From the NCBI GenBank assembly GCA_937886445.1, contig CALGBY010000063.1, forward strand, positions 1-64,000: a stretch of 64,000 nt of DNA. Direction: 5' to 3'. Numbering within the stretch: the stretch's first letter is position 1; every line of letters starts with the position of its first letter. Below, piece after piece: positions 34,971 through 43,796 of this stretch. The notes beneath the pieces are model-generated. The model worked only from the letters and a program-made list of their open reading frames with translations. It searched no databases and had not been told where the DNA came from. A program made the position numbers and the translations under genes. Source of the stretch: an uncultured Clostridia bacterium. GTDB lineage: Bacteria; Bacillota; Clostridia; Christensenellales; Aristaeellaceae.

Positions 34971-35699
34971 TCAGTTGCACCGGATGATATCATCACGCAG
35001 TCTGTATATCGTTGCACCGTACTTTTTTCTGCAAAAAGCGTCAACAAACCAGTCGATCTCCTTGACAGCATTGAACTGAACATAGCCATAACGGATCCCG
35101 TCTACTCTCGTCCCCTTCATATTGCTGTCGCACCATGTCACAGTGTCCTTTTCGGGGTCATAATCCTCGGTAAATACGAGGCTGTGCGCACCGACACCGT
35201 AATAGTAGTTTGCGGCCATCTGGAAGTAATCCCCTCTTTGTACCTGCATAAGGAAAGCTCTTGCCTTCTCACGGTTTTCCGCCTTTGAAAGAGAAGGATC
35301 ATATCTGAACGTAGCCGCGGCATAGAACGGATTCCCGTCAGCAGCAGGAATATCCTTCCATTCACAGCCGTATACATACTCCTTACATTCCTCTTTGGGC
35401 TTATTGTCAGGAATGACCAGCTTTGTATCCGGAAACTCCGCCATTCTGTACCCGTCAGCATTTTGCCTAAAAAGGTAAACCGTGAAATTCTTACATATAT
35501 ATATATCTCCGGCATATTGGGCACGCTGTTTTTTACCCTTTGTTTCTTTGAATTTCTGCTCGGCAAGAGAAATAATGCTGTCGATCAGTTCATCACGCGG
35601 TGATTGCTCCTCACCTGATCCGGCAAATGCAAATGAAGACAGAATAGACGACAATACGCAGAGAAAACAGGTCGTTATAATTATCCACCTTTTCTTCAT
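34971..35699 (-). CDS. Secreted protein, possible papain-like (CHAP/NlpC-type) hydrolase
   Basis: The 242-residue protein has a signal peptide (WIIITTCFLCVLSSILSSFA). After it comes YICKNFTVYLF with a candidate nucleophile Cys near residue 68. HSLVF, with a candidate His near 180, and WCDSNMKGTR follow. The Cys-helix then His-strand then polar-strand order, and the AGDIY and RGDYFQM turns, are like CHAP or NlpC/P60 wall hydrolases. The match is not strong enough for a firm family. GGAGGG lies before the ATG at 35699. It may share the transcript of the ABC exporter genes, 18 bases upstream. Confidence 0.6.
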   Translation of the reverse strand: MKKRWIIITTCFLCVLSSILSSFAFAGSGEEQSPRDELIDSIISLAEQKFKETKGKKQRAQYAGDIYICKNFTVYLFRQNADGYRMAEFPDTKLVIPDNKPKEECKEYVYGCEWKDIPAADGNPFYAAATFRYDPSLSKAENREKARAFLMQVQRGDYFQMAANYYYGVGAHSLVFTEDYDPEKDTVTWCDSNMKGTRVDGIRYGYVQFNAVKEIDWFVDAFCRKKYGATIYRLRDDIIRCN

Positions 35700-35717
35700 A
35701 ACGGATTCACCCTCCAT

Positions 35718-37607
35718 TTACTTCTCATTCTCAAGGCGTTCACGGTTGCTTTGCAGCATATAAAGGCTCCAGTATCGTCCCTGCTTCTCAAGCAGCTGCT
35801 CGTGGGTTCCCTGCTCAATGATCTCGCCATGCGAAAGTACAATGATATTATCCGCATGCTGAACGGTAGAAAGCCGGTGTGCTACGATCAGCAAAGTACC
35901 GATACTCATCATTTTCTCAAGGCTGTCCTGGATCAGTACCTCCGTTTCCGTATCGATATTTGCTGTTGCCTCATCCAGGATCATGATCTCCGGTTTATGG
36001 ATGATCGTGCGTGCAAATGAGATCAATTGCCGTTCACCGGCAGAAAAATTGCTTCCCCGCTCGCGCACTTCCTCGTCCAAACCGCCCGGAAGCTTCGCGA
36101 TCACCTTGTCAGCATTCACATATCTGCATGCTTTCATCACTTCATCATCACTCACATTTTCTTTACGCAGCAATATGTTCGATCTGACTGTACCGGAGAA
36201 AAGGAATACATCCTGCAGCATCTGCCCGAAGTGACTTCTGAGAGAGGCGATCCTGATAGTAGTGATGTCTCTTCCGTCAATAAGGATCTGCCCTTTTTGA
36301 ATATCATAGTCTCTGCAAAGCAGCGAAAGTATTGTTGTTTTGCCGCTTCCGGTAGCACCGACAAAAGCCACTGTTTGGCTCGCCTTTACCTTGAAAGATA
36401 CATTTTTAAGTACCCATTCCTCATCCTTATAGGCAAACCATACATTTTTGAACTCGATATCACCCTTTACTTCGGTCAGGTCCTGAGCATTTTCACGGTC
36501 TGTAACATCGCTTTTTATGTCAAATATCGTAAATATTTTTTCGGCTGAAGCAAATGCGCTCTGAAGCCAGTTGAACATATCCGCAAGATTCTGTATAGGG
36601 TTGAAAAACTTGTTGATATACATATAGAAAGTTACGATCACACCGCCTGTGATCGATTGCCCGAGGAAGCGGGAGCCGTCCAAAGCGCCGGTGCTGCCCA
36701 GATAGAACAGCGCAAGAACGGTGCTCAGATACAGCATGATAACAAGCGGTCTGAAAATGCCGAATACAATGATCTGCTTGCGTTTTGCGTTGCGCAGATT
36801 CATATTCTTTTCTTCAAATTCCTTTTGTTTTTGTTCCTCACGGTTAAAAATCTGAATGATCTTCATACCGGACAGATGCTCAGAAAGATAGGTATTGATA
36901 TCGGTAGTACCATCCTTGACCTTACGATATGCTTTTCTGGTAAATTTTCTGAAAATGATGGTAAACAAAACGATAAACGGCACAAAGCACAGTACCATCA
37001 ATGTCAGTTCAAGGTTGACTGCCAGCATAGCCGCCAAAACACCGATGATAATAAACACATTTTTCACAAGGTTCACCAGAATATTGGTAAACATCATCGA
37101 AATCGCGTTTGTATCATTCGTTATACGGGTAACGAGCTTGCCTACAGGGATCGCATTCAGCTGCGCGTGGCTTAAGCCTTCAATATGCTCAAACAGATCA
37201 AGCCTGATACTGCTCAGTATTTTCTGCCCTATTTTCTGAAGCAGCAGCGCCTGGCAATAGCCGCACACCAGTGATACCGCCAGAACAGAAGCATATACCA
37301 CTACCATTCCGATCAGCCGTGAAAGATTTTCCTCGTTCTGTGTTTTGACCAGTTCCTCAAGTTCGCCTACAAGAAGCGGGGATATGATATCATAGGATAT
37401 CGCGACGATCAGAAACAGAAAGACCGCGAGAAAGCTTTTCCAATGAGGTTTCGCGTAGTGGATCAGCCTTCTGATCAGCTCTGTATCCTTCATATTACGG
37501 TCAAAGCCGATCGCCTCTTTGCGATTTTTGATGGAAAAAAACGCGATAATGAATATTCCGGATATCGTTCCGATCAACGCACCGACAAGCAGCAAAGGAT
37601 TGACCAT
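35718..37607 (-). CDS. ABC exporter half-transporter, catalytic-Glu subunit
   Basis: The 629-residue protein has six membrane helices (residues about 5-330) and a nucleotide-binding domain. Walker A is GATGSGKTT near 402. The signature reads NFSAGERQL instead of LSGGQ. Walker B LDEATANID has the catalytic Glu. It pairs with the next upstream gene as a heterodimeric exporter of the BmrCD or TM287/288 type. The ATG directly follows the partner's stop codon, with GAAGGAGG before it. The substrate, a drug, peptide or lipid, cannot be read from sequence. Confidence 0.9.
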   Translation of the reverse strand: MVNPLLLVGALIGTISGIFIIAFFSIKNRKEAIGFDRNMKDTELIRRLIHYAKPHWKSFLAVFLFLIVAISYDIISPLLVGELEELVKTQNEENLSRLIGMVVVYASVLAVSLVCGYCQALLLQKIGQKILSSIRLDLFEHIEGLSHAQLNAIPVGKLVTRITNDTNAISMMFTNILVNLVKNVFIIIGVLAAMLAVNLELTLMVLCFVPFIVLFTIIFRKFTRKAYRKVKDGTTDINTYLSEHLSGMKIIQIFNREEQKQKEFEEKNMNLRNAKRKQIIVFGIFRPLVIMLYLSTVLALFYLGSTGALDGSRFLGQSITGGVIVTFYMYINKFFNPIQNLADMFNWLQSAFASAEKIFTIFDIKSDVTDRENAQDLTEVKGDIEFKNVWFAYKDEEWVLKNVSFKVKASQTVAFVGATGSGKTTILSLLCRDYDIQKGQILIDGRDITTIRIASLRSHFGQMLQDVFLFSGTVRSNILLRKENVSDDEVMKACRYVNADKVIAKLPGGLDEEVRERGSNFSAGERQLISFARTIIHKPEIMILDEATANIDTETEVLIQDSLEKMMSIGTLLIVAHRLSTVQHADNIIVLSHGEIIEQGTHEQLLEKQGRYWSLYMLQSNRERLENEK

Positions 37608-39410
37608 TTATTTATCCTCCTTCGCGATATCATCAAGCTTCTGCAGATCCACCATGTTTCTGTATTCATTGCAGCTGCTGTACAACTCTTCGTGTTTTCC
37701 GGAGGCTATCACCATGCCGTCTTTCATAAACAGGATCTTATCCATCTTTTCGATCGTAGTGATACGGTGCGCGATCAGAATGGTCGTCTTTCCGTTTCTG
37801 GTGTCCTTCAGGTTTTTCAGTATTTTCTTCTCCGTATCCACATCCACCGCGCTCACGCTGTCATCCAGGATCAGGATCGGTGCTTTCTTCATCAACGCCC
37901 TTGCGATCGAAATGCGCTGCTTCTGACCGCCTGAAACAGTCACTCCCCTTTCACCGAGTACCGTTTCGTATTTTGCTGTGAAATCCTCAATATTTTCATG
38001 CACATCAGCAAGCCTTGCCGCGTTTTCTATCTCATCCTTATCGGAAGTATCGGATGCAAATGAAATGTTCCTTGCCACGGTATCACTGAACAGAAAATTA
38101 TCCTGCGGTACATAAGCTGAGGCAGCCCTTACTGTTCTGATAGGAATGGTGTTTACATCCTTGCCGTCAATAAACAGTGTGCCGTCGGGCACATTATATG
38201 TTCTCAAGATCAAATCGACCAGCGTAGTTTTTCCGCATCCGGTTTTTCCGATGATCCCGACATTTTCACCGGCTGCGATTTTGAAAGATACATTTTTCAA
38301 CGTATCTGTTTCTGCTCCGGGATAACGGAAGGTAAGGTTTTTGAATTCAATATCTCCCCGGATGTCACTGATATCATTCACAGTTTCAGCATCCCTGACA
38401 TCAGGTTCCTGATCAAGCAGCTGACTGATCCTGTTCAAACTCGCGCGTCCGCGGCTTCTCATTTCGATCAGCTGGCTGATGGCCATTACAGGCCACACGA
38501 CGGAAAGGAAGTAGCCGATAAACTGAACAAGATCACCTGCGTTGAATTCGCCCTTCAGTACAAGATATCCGCCGTATCCATATATTATGCACAAAACCGA
38601 TTCAACGAGAAAGGTTACGCAGATATTCATTTTTGTAGACAGCTTGGTGTATTCAATGTTCGCGATCTCGTTCTCTTTATTCAGTTTACCAAACGCAAGC
38701 AGTTCCTTCGTTTCCTTTACGAAGGCCTTGATAACGGCTATGCCTGAAAAACTCTCCTGACTGAAATCAGAGAGCATCGAAAACGCTTCCTGTCTTGTCT
38801 CCCATTTTTTTGTAAGATATTTTCCGAGAATGATGCTGGAGGAAAGCAGCAATGTAAGCGGAATGAGTGTGAACAGCGTAAGAAGCAGGTTTTGGCCAGC
38901 CATCTTGATCAATGCCATACCGCCCAAAAATGTAGCGTCACAAAGCATCAAAATACCGCTTCCGAAGCAATCCTGAACGGTTTCAAGATCGTTTGTAAAG
39001 AGGCTCATCAAATCGCCCACTTTACTGTGCTGATAATAGTTTTGGCTCAGCCCTTTCAGCCTGTCGAACATCCTGCTGCGCAGCCCGGTCTCAACATTGA
39101 TCGCGCTTCCGAAGAAGCATATTCTCCAAATAAACCGGCACGCGGTCATACAAAGAACGATCAGCAGCATCGGATAGCATATTTTCTTATAGATGAATTC
39201 AATATCAAAAGCGGTTTTCTGACCGTTTACGATGATCATATTTTCATAATTGCCTTTATCCATCAAGGCATTTATACCGTTGACCACATAATTATAGTAT
39301 TCTGGTATTTTCAACTGCAGATAATCGACAACTACAAGCACCAATACGCCGAGAAGCAGTACCGGAGCATATTTCAGATAATACCTGTTAATGTGTTTAC
39401 CGAAAAGCAT
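37608..39410 (-). CDS. ABC exporter half-transporter, degenerate-site subunit
   Basis: The 600-residue protein has six membrane helices and a nucleotide-binding domain with Walker A GKTGCGKTT near 390. The signature VSGGQKQR is intact. Walker B reads LDDSVSAVD, with Asp in place of the catalytic Glu. Together with the partner's weakened signature this gives one full and one degenerate ATP site, the hallmark of heterodimeric exporters. The ATG at 39410 is chosen because GAGGTGG precedes it; an ATG 12 codons upstream lacks a site. Family ABC-B multidrug or lipid exporter. Confidence 0.9.
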   Translation of the reverse strand: MLFGKHINRYYLKYAPVLLLGVLVLVVVDYLQLKIPEYYNYVVNGINALMDKGNYENMIIVNGQKTAFDIEFIYKKICYPMLLIVLCMTACRFIWRICFFGSAINVETGLRSRMFDRLKGLSQNYYQHSKVGDLMSLFTNDLETVQDCFGSGILMLCDATFLGGMALIKMAGQNLLLTLFTLIPLTLLLSSSIILGKYLTKKWETRQEAFSMLSDFSQESFSGIAVIKAFVKETKELLAFGKLNKENEIANIEYTKLSTKMNICVTFLVESVLCIIYGYGGYLVLKGEFNAGDLVQFIGYFLSVVWPVMAISQLIEMRSRGRASLNRISQLLDQEPDVRDAETVNDISDIRGDIEFKNLTFRYPGAETDTLKNVSFKIAAGENVGIIGKTGCGKTTLVDLILRTYNVPDGTLFIDGKDVNTIPIRTVRAASAYVPQDNFLFSDTVARNISFASDTSDKDEIENAARLADVHENIEDFTAKYETVLGERGVTVSGGQKQRISIARALMKKAPILILDDSVSAVDVDTEKKILKNLKDTRNGKTTILIAHRITTIEKMDKILFMKDGMVIASGKHEELYSSCNEYRNMVDLQKLDDIAKEDK

Positions 39411-39451
39411 AATCCACCTCATATCGATGTTAAGCGAAAACCGCATAATGG

Positions 39452-39480
39452 ATTATACATCATTTGCCCGTATTCAACAA
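39452..39480 (-). promoter_or_regulatory. Promoter of the ABC exporter operon
   Basis: On the minus strand TTGTTG (39480-39475) and TATAAT (39457-39452) are 17 bases apart, about 40 bases before the chosen start. Confidence 0.6.
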
Positions 39481-39513
39481 CAGTTTGACAACTGATTTAT
39501 GTAAAAAGCGGTT

Positions 39514-39545
39514 GAAAAACAAAAGAAGCCCGATTCACAGGCTCC
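39514..39545 (-). terminator. Weak terminator after the methyltransferase gene
   Basis: On the minus strand GGAGCC and GGGCTTC can pair around a short loop, followed by TTTTGTTTTT. The stem is short, about five pairs, so this is tentative. Confidence 0.4.
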
Positions 39546-39557
39546 TGATGTATTCCC

Positions 39558-40097
39558 TTATTCACCGGTTTTCCAACCGACCGCCACTCCCCATATACCG
39601 GATAAACGCCAGCTTACATGATCAAAGCCGGTGCTCTCCATCAGACGCATCAGTTCTTTCTTTTCCGGGTATATATCTTTCTTTCCGCAAAAAATCTTGG
39701 TAAGGATCACTGCCTGTCCGCCCGGCTTCAATACTCTGTTTGTTTCGCATAGTACTCTTTCAGCGTTTTCCTTCTTTATCAGTTCACCTGCAAGCACAGC
39801 GTCAAAAGCGCCGTCCCGCCAGGGAATGTCATCAGGCTCTGCGAAAACGATATCGCTGTTATAAAGTCTTTCACGCAGTTCACGCGAATACTGTACATCC
39901 TGACAGATCCCGCACACATTCAATCTCAGCTTTTCACATAGAGCTGAAAGGAGCGCGCCATCACGGCAAAAAAGATCCAGCACACTGTCATGCTCCTCCA
40001 GCGTAGCCCAATTCATAACAGCCCTCATGCCGGATGTAAGTCGATTCTTTTTCTCTTTGATTTCTGTATTTTGCCAACCGCTCGTCTTTGTTATCAT
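39558..40097 (-). CDS. Class I SAM-dependent methyltransferase, small
   Basis: The 179-residue protein has a Rossmann-like methyltransferase core: VLDLFCRDGALL (motif I) near residue 39, IPWRDGAFDAVLAG near 93 and VLKPGGQAVILTK near 122. Motif I reads LFCRDG where LGCGxG is usual, so SAM binding may be altered, though the family varies here. The motif order matches UbiE-type enzymes. The substrate is unknown. It is a single gene, read on the same strand as the exporter genes downstream. Confidence 0.75.
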   Translation of the reverse strand: MITKTSGWQNTEIKEKKNRLTSGMRAVMNWATLEEHDSVLDLFCRDGALLSALCEKLRLNVCGICQDVQYSRELRERLYNSDIVFAEPDDIPWRDGAFDAVLAGELIKKENAERVLCETNRVLKPGGQAVILTKIFCGKKDIYPEKKELMRLMESTGFDHVSWRLSGIWGVAVGWKTGE

Positions 40098-40268
40098 TGC
40101 AGTACTTCCCCGTCAATAATCATTACATCATAATTATAACACACTTTCGTAATATTTCAACCTTTTCTTAACAATTTCTTAATATATTTTGTCATCAACA
40201 TATTCTGAAGCGATTGATCACATTATTTGCAAAAATTCTGAAATATCGCGTTCGTATAATGTACATTG

Positions 40269-40277
40269 TGATATAAT
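40269..40277 (+). promoter_or_regulatory. Extended -10 promoter of the MATE gene
   Basis: TGATATAAT at 40269-40277 is a perfect extended -10. No good -35 is seen. The 200 bases before it are AT-rich and hold no other recognisable feature. Confidence 0.5.
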
Positions 40278-40309
40278 CAGTAACGAATCATATTGCACCC
40301 GGAGGAACC

Positions 40310-41704
40310 ATGTCCGCAATGAATTTGAATCAGGCTCATAACAGAGCAGAGGATTTGGAAAACAGATATTATTCAAATATTCTTCGTCTTGCCTGGCCCG
40401 CCTCTCTTGAAGGAGCGCTTCTCAGTATCATCAGCTCCGTTGACACGGTCATGGTCAAGGCGGTAGGTGAAAACGCGATCGCCTCTGTATCTCTGACTGT
40501 ACAGCCGAGAATGATCCTGCTGATCATTGCGCAGGCGCTGTGCGTAGGAACTACAGCCCTGATCGCCAGAAGGAAAGGTGAAAATGACCGGGAAAGCGCT
40601 AATGCCGTCCTTTCCCAAAGCATGCTGATCATATCTGCGATCGGCATCGTCATTACGCTATGCGGTTGCCTGCTGGCTGAACCGATCATGATCCTTTCCG
40701 GTGCGAACGAAGACACGCTTGCTCTTTCTGTGGATTATTTTCGCATTATATCCATGGGATTGATCCCTAACTGCTGGAATCTTTGCTTATGCGCCGCTCT
40801 TCGCGCAACAGGCAACACGAGGATCACCATGGTCACCAATATCACCGCTAATCTTGTCAATGTATTTTTCAACTATTGCCTTATTTCAGGCCGCCTGGGG
40901 TTCCGGGCTATGGGCGTCAAAGGCGCAGCGATCGCAACTGATATCGGAACCGTTATCGCCTGTCTGATCAGCTTAGTCTATGTCTTGCGTAAAGGCGGAT
41001 ATCTTCGTCTGAGCTTCAGAAAATTCTCCTTTGACCGGCGAACACTGTCCGGTCTTTTGAAAGTCGGTTCATCTTCTGTAGCGGAAAGTGCATTTCTGCG
41101 TATCGGTTTTTTCATCAACACGAGAATGATCGCCGATTTGGGAACGATCCCGCTGACTGCCTATACTATCGTTCAGCAGGTCACGTCTCTTTCCTTTACT
41201 GTCGGCGATGGTATAGCTACTGCAGGTGCAACGATGATCGGCTTGTCTCTCGGAGAAAACAGAAAGGACAAAGCATCAGCCTATGTCAGAACATGCCGCG
41301 TCATCTCGCTGTTTGCCTCCGTGCTTCTGATGGCAATTATCTTCTTCCTGAGAAATACGCTTGCCGGTATATTCTCTGATGACAGCGTTGTCATCGCCGG
41401 AGCATCCGCGGCATTTATCGCCGCCATTGTCGGAATGATCCCGCAAAACGCGCGTGTAGTTTACTCCGGCTGCCTTCGCGGGGCCGGCGATGTAAAGTAT
41501 GTAGCAATATGCTGTATGATCAGCGTAACACTTATCCGTCCGTTTTTCACCTGGCTATGCTGCTATCCGATCAACTCTGCATTTCCCGATCTTCTCTTTG
41601 TCTATACCGGGCCGTGGATCGCTTTTCTGATCGATGCGATCGTCCGGCAGATACTTCTTTTCCTGCGCATCAAAAAAGGTAAATGGCTGAATATCGCGCT
41701 GTAA
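40310..41704 (+). CDS. MATE-family multidrug efflux transporter
   Basis: The 464-residue protein has 12 predicted membrane segments and the family's two-fold repeat. Segments include LAWPASLEGALLSIISSVDTV near residue 27, a conserved start of the first bundle, and LLKVGSSSVAESAFLRIG near 247, its second-half equivalent. It exports drugs or cations driven by Na+ or H+. GGAGG precedes the ATG. It is a single gene, followed by the promoter of tRNA-Ala. The substrate is not known. Confidence 0.9.
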   Translation: MSAMNLNQAHNRAEDLENRYYSNILRLAWPASLEGALLSIISSVDTVMVKAVGENAIASVSLTVQPRMILLIIAQALCVGTTALIARRKGENDRESANAVLSQSMLIISAIGIVITLCGCLLAEPIMILSGANEDTLALSVDYFRIISMGLIPNCWNLCLCAALRATGNTRITMVTNITANLVNVFFNYCLISGRLGFRAMGVKGAAIATDIGTVIACLISLVYVLRKGGYLRLSFRKFSFDRRTLSGLLKVGSSSVAESAFLRIGFFINTRMIADLGTIPLTAYTIVQQVTSLSFTVGDGIATAGATMIGLSLGENRKDKASAYVRTCRVISLFASVLLMAIIFFLRNTLAGIFSDDSVVIAGASAAFIAAIVGMIPQNARVVYSGCLRGAGDVKYVAICCMISVTLIRPFFTWLCCYPINSAFPDLLFVYTGPWIAFLIDAIVRQILLFLRIKKGKWLNIAL

Positions 41705-41742
41705 GACTCACATAACTTTATTATAATATTGAAGAAAAATGC

Positions 41743-41771
41743 TTGCTTTTACCGCATGCCTGTGTTATAAT
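41743..41771 (+). promoter_or_regulatory. Promoter of tRNA-Ala
   Basis: TTGCTT (41743-41748) and TATAAT (41766-41771) are 17 bases apart, about 75 bases before the tRNA. Confidence 0.6.
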
Positions 41772-41847
41772 GCTTTCCGTGGTCAAAACCACGCTGCCTT
41801 ATCAGGACGAGCGAATAAGACCAGCTCGTAAAAAACGGTCGATATAC

Positions 41848-41923
41848 GGGGCATTAGCACAGTTGGTAGCGCGCTACATTCGCATTGTAGAGGTCAGCGG
41901 TTCGAATCCGCTATGCTCCACCA
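41848..41923 (+). tRNA. tRNA-Ala, anticodon CGC
   Basis: Acceptor arms GGGGCAT (41848-41854) and ATGCTCC (41913-41919) pair, and CCA is encoded at 41921-41923. The anticodon stem CTACA/TGTAG encloses TTCGCAT, giving anticodon CGC, which reads GCG. The T arm has GTTCGAATC. It is 76 bases, with its own promoter and terminator. Confidence 0.95.
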
Positions 41924-41928
41924 TACAG

Positions 41929-41975
41929 AAGAAATCCGAACCTGATCCCGATTGGGAATGGGTTCGGATTTCTTT
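41929..41975 (+). terminator. Terminator after tRNA-Ala
   Basis: Arms 41929-41942 and 41961-41974 form a perfect 14-base-pair stem, with a small inner CCC/GGG stem. A TCTTTG tract follows. Confidence 0.75.
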
Positions 41976-42287
41976 GTTTCCTCTCAAGTATCGTGGTGTG
42001 ATCGATTTCTGAGTGAAGGAAGTGGTGGCAGACACAGAAATAGTTCCATGCTTACCAACACACACTAACGATATGAAAGTGAGGAATAACTCTTTAGAAG
42101 CCCATTTCTGACCAGGTTGATATATATGTCGTCCTTATCAAAAATGGGTCATTTCTATGCCTTGAAACTCGCTATTTTACTGGGGTTATTGGTTTCTACA
42201 GCGTGACAAAAGGGTTAGATCATATCTATCGTTTTTTGATTCATCTGCGGATTTAAGCTTGATTATTTTCCCTACGAGTCCTACTTT
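41976..42287. other. Gene-free stretch at the start of an accessory island
   Basis: I see no gene here. It holds an imperfect inverted repeat, CCCATTTCTGA at 42101-42111 with TCAAAAATGGG at 42138-42148, of unknown role. The position right after a tRNA gene is typical for the end of an integrated element, but no repeat of the tRNA end was found. Confidence 0.4.
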
Positions 42288-42818
42288 TTACAAAATTACT
42301 CGATCCCACAGGAACGCTTTTGCTACCGCTATATGCGTTCTGACTTCCTTCGGCAATGGCACAATACATACTAAACGTTGTTCTGAAATTGCCCTGGCTG
42401 TTTTTTCTGAAATTTCATCCGGTGTAGAGTTAATAAAATCAGCAAGAGTTCTATAGCCGGCCTTATAATACAAGGAAGCACGGGTTTGCTTTACACCGGG
42501 AAGACAGTATAATTCGCGATAAGAAAGCTGTTCATCCGGATTCAAGGATAGTTTTTCAATTTCCCGGAATTTCTGTGGATTCGGATCGTAAATCGAATAA
42601 AATTTTCTCAACAAACTGATTACTGCAGCATCTTCTATCCCCATACCCACATAATCCGCATCTGACAGTAATGCTGCATCATTTTTTGTTTTACAATGCA
42701 GCTGACGCAGGCCTTGAATCAGCACCCCTTTATATTGGATCAAAGGATAATACCTTTCCGCCAGGCACGCCTCATCCAGAAGGATCTCTATTGCATTGAT
42801 GTTATAGTCTGTGTTCAT
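42288..42818 (-). CDS. Helix-hairpin-helix protein of unknown function
   Basis: The 176-residue protein is soluble and mostly helical. It has LYCLPGVKQTRASLYYKAGY near residue 105, followed by RTLADFINSTPDEI, the pattern of a helix-hairpin-helix pair as in DUF4332-like proteins. A similar but weaker segment lies earlier, near LLSDADYVGMGI. Nucleic-acid binding is inferred. AAGGGG precedes the ATG. It lies between a tRNA and a decayed gene, so an accessory origin is likely. Confidence 0.6.
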   Translation of the reverse strand: MNTDYNINAIEILLDEACLAERYYPLIQYKGVLIQGLRQLHCKTKNDAALLSDADYVGMGIEDAAVISLLRKFYSIYDPNPQKFREIEKLSLNPDEQLSYRELYCLPGVKQTRASLYYKAGYRTLADFINSTPDEISEKTARAISEQRLVCIVPLPKEVRTHIAVAKAFLWDRVIL

Positions 42819-43036
42819 GATCTGCGCCCCTTATCACTTGTCAGCTTTGTTATAAAGTATCGGTTTTGATACCCTTCACATTGCTCATTACGCACAACAA
42901 TACCCATTCAGTCAGCAGACAGGCATATGCATTTCCATGATCATATAGTCAGCAGCGTCCCTGATAATATGTCCATCGATCATTTATATACTCCCGTTCA
43001 GCATCATCGTGTGCTTATAACCTTGCTATTACCTGT

Positions 43037-43621
43037 TTACACGGTAATGCCGGCATAAGGTATACAATAAATCAAACATTCCGCCGCGTCATGAATATCC
43101 TCATCCTCCGGTAGTTCTCCGTTCCTTGCACAGCATTCAAACTCATCCACAATGTTCTCTATCAGCACCATATCAATAAACAGCTGAAGCTGATCAAGCA
43201 ATTCATCAGGTATATCCGTCTCTGTCCGGTAACCGGAAAGCACAGTATCAAAATAATGCTTCATATAGGCCATACGTTCATCCGCGTTCGTGATATGTCT
43301 GCACCAGCCCTCACCGTGCGTCCACAGGTTTGCAAGATCAAACATATACCAGCATTTTATACAGTTATCAAAATCAAATACTGTGATCCTTCCGTCATCC
43401 ATATTGATATGATAATTACCATCACTGAAATCGAAATGAACCATTCCAAATGTCTCAGGATCAACAGGCTGCCTGTCAAACAATTCAAAACACCGGAAGA
43501 TGGCAGCTTTCAATATCTCATATCGATCAGGAATGCATAGACGAATATCGGTCACACGGCCTCCGGATCCGTGATCATCATCCATTTCCAAAAAATCTAC
43601 GTATGTATTACTTTTCCTCAT
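43037..43621 (-). CDS. Truncated phosphotransferase (APH family C-lobe), probable remnant
   Basis: Residues about 60-194 match the C-lobe of aminoglycoside/homoserine-type phosphotransferases. The catalytic loop is VHFDFSDGNYHIN near 78 and the metal-binding Asp is in ITVFDFDN near 98. The ATP-binding N-lobe of some 130 residues is missing, because only about 60 residues precede the loop in this 194-residue frame. The first 31 residues look unlike that lobe. Just upstream, in another frame, 41 codons (43743-43621) run without a stop and end exactly at this start. This looks like a frameshifted or rearranged gene, and activity is doubtful. Confidence 0.55.
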   Translation of the reverse strand: MRKSNTYVDFLEMDDDHGSGGRVTDIRLCIPDRYEILKAAIFRCFELFDRQPVDPETFGMVHFDFSDGNYHINMDDGRITVFDFDNCIKCWYMFDLANLWTHGEGWCRHITNADERMAYMKHYFDTVLSGYRTETDIPDELLDQLQLFIDMVLIENIVDEFECCARNGELPEDEDIHDAAECLIYCIPYAGITV

Positions 43622-43796
43622 CCTAAAGGGTCACTGCTGTTATTCTCGTCCCGGAAGGAGATATACTTTATCTTTCCGCCAAACATGCCGATATATCGTT
43701 CTACTGCTTCCCAACAATTACCATTAGGGATTGACCGAAATGCTCATAAATCTCCATTTTCCTTTCTGCACATAAAAGACATATATCATTTTAAAC

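Noticed and set aside
41743..42012. 89-codon open frame over tRNA-Ala
   Set aside because: It runs through the promoter, tRNA and terminator, which explain the sequence.
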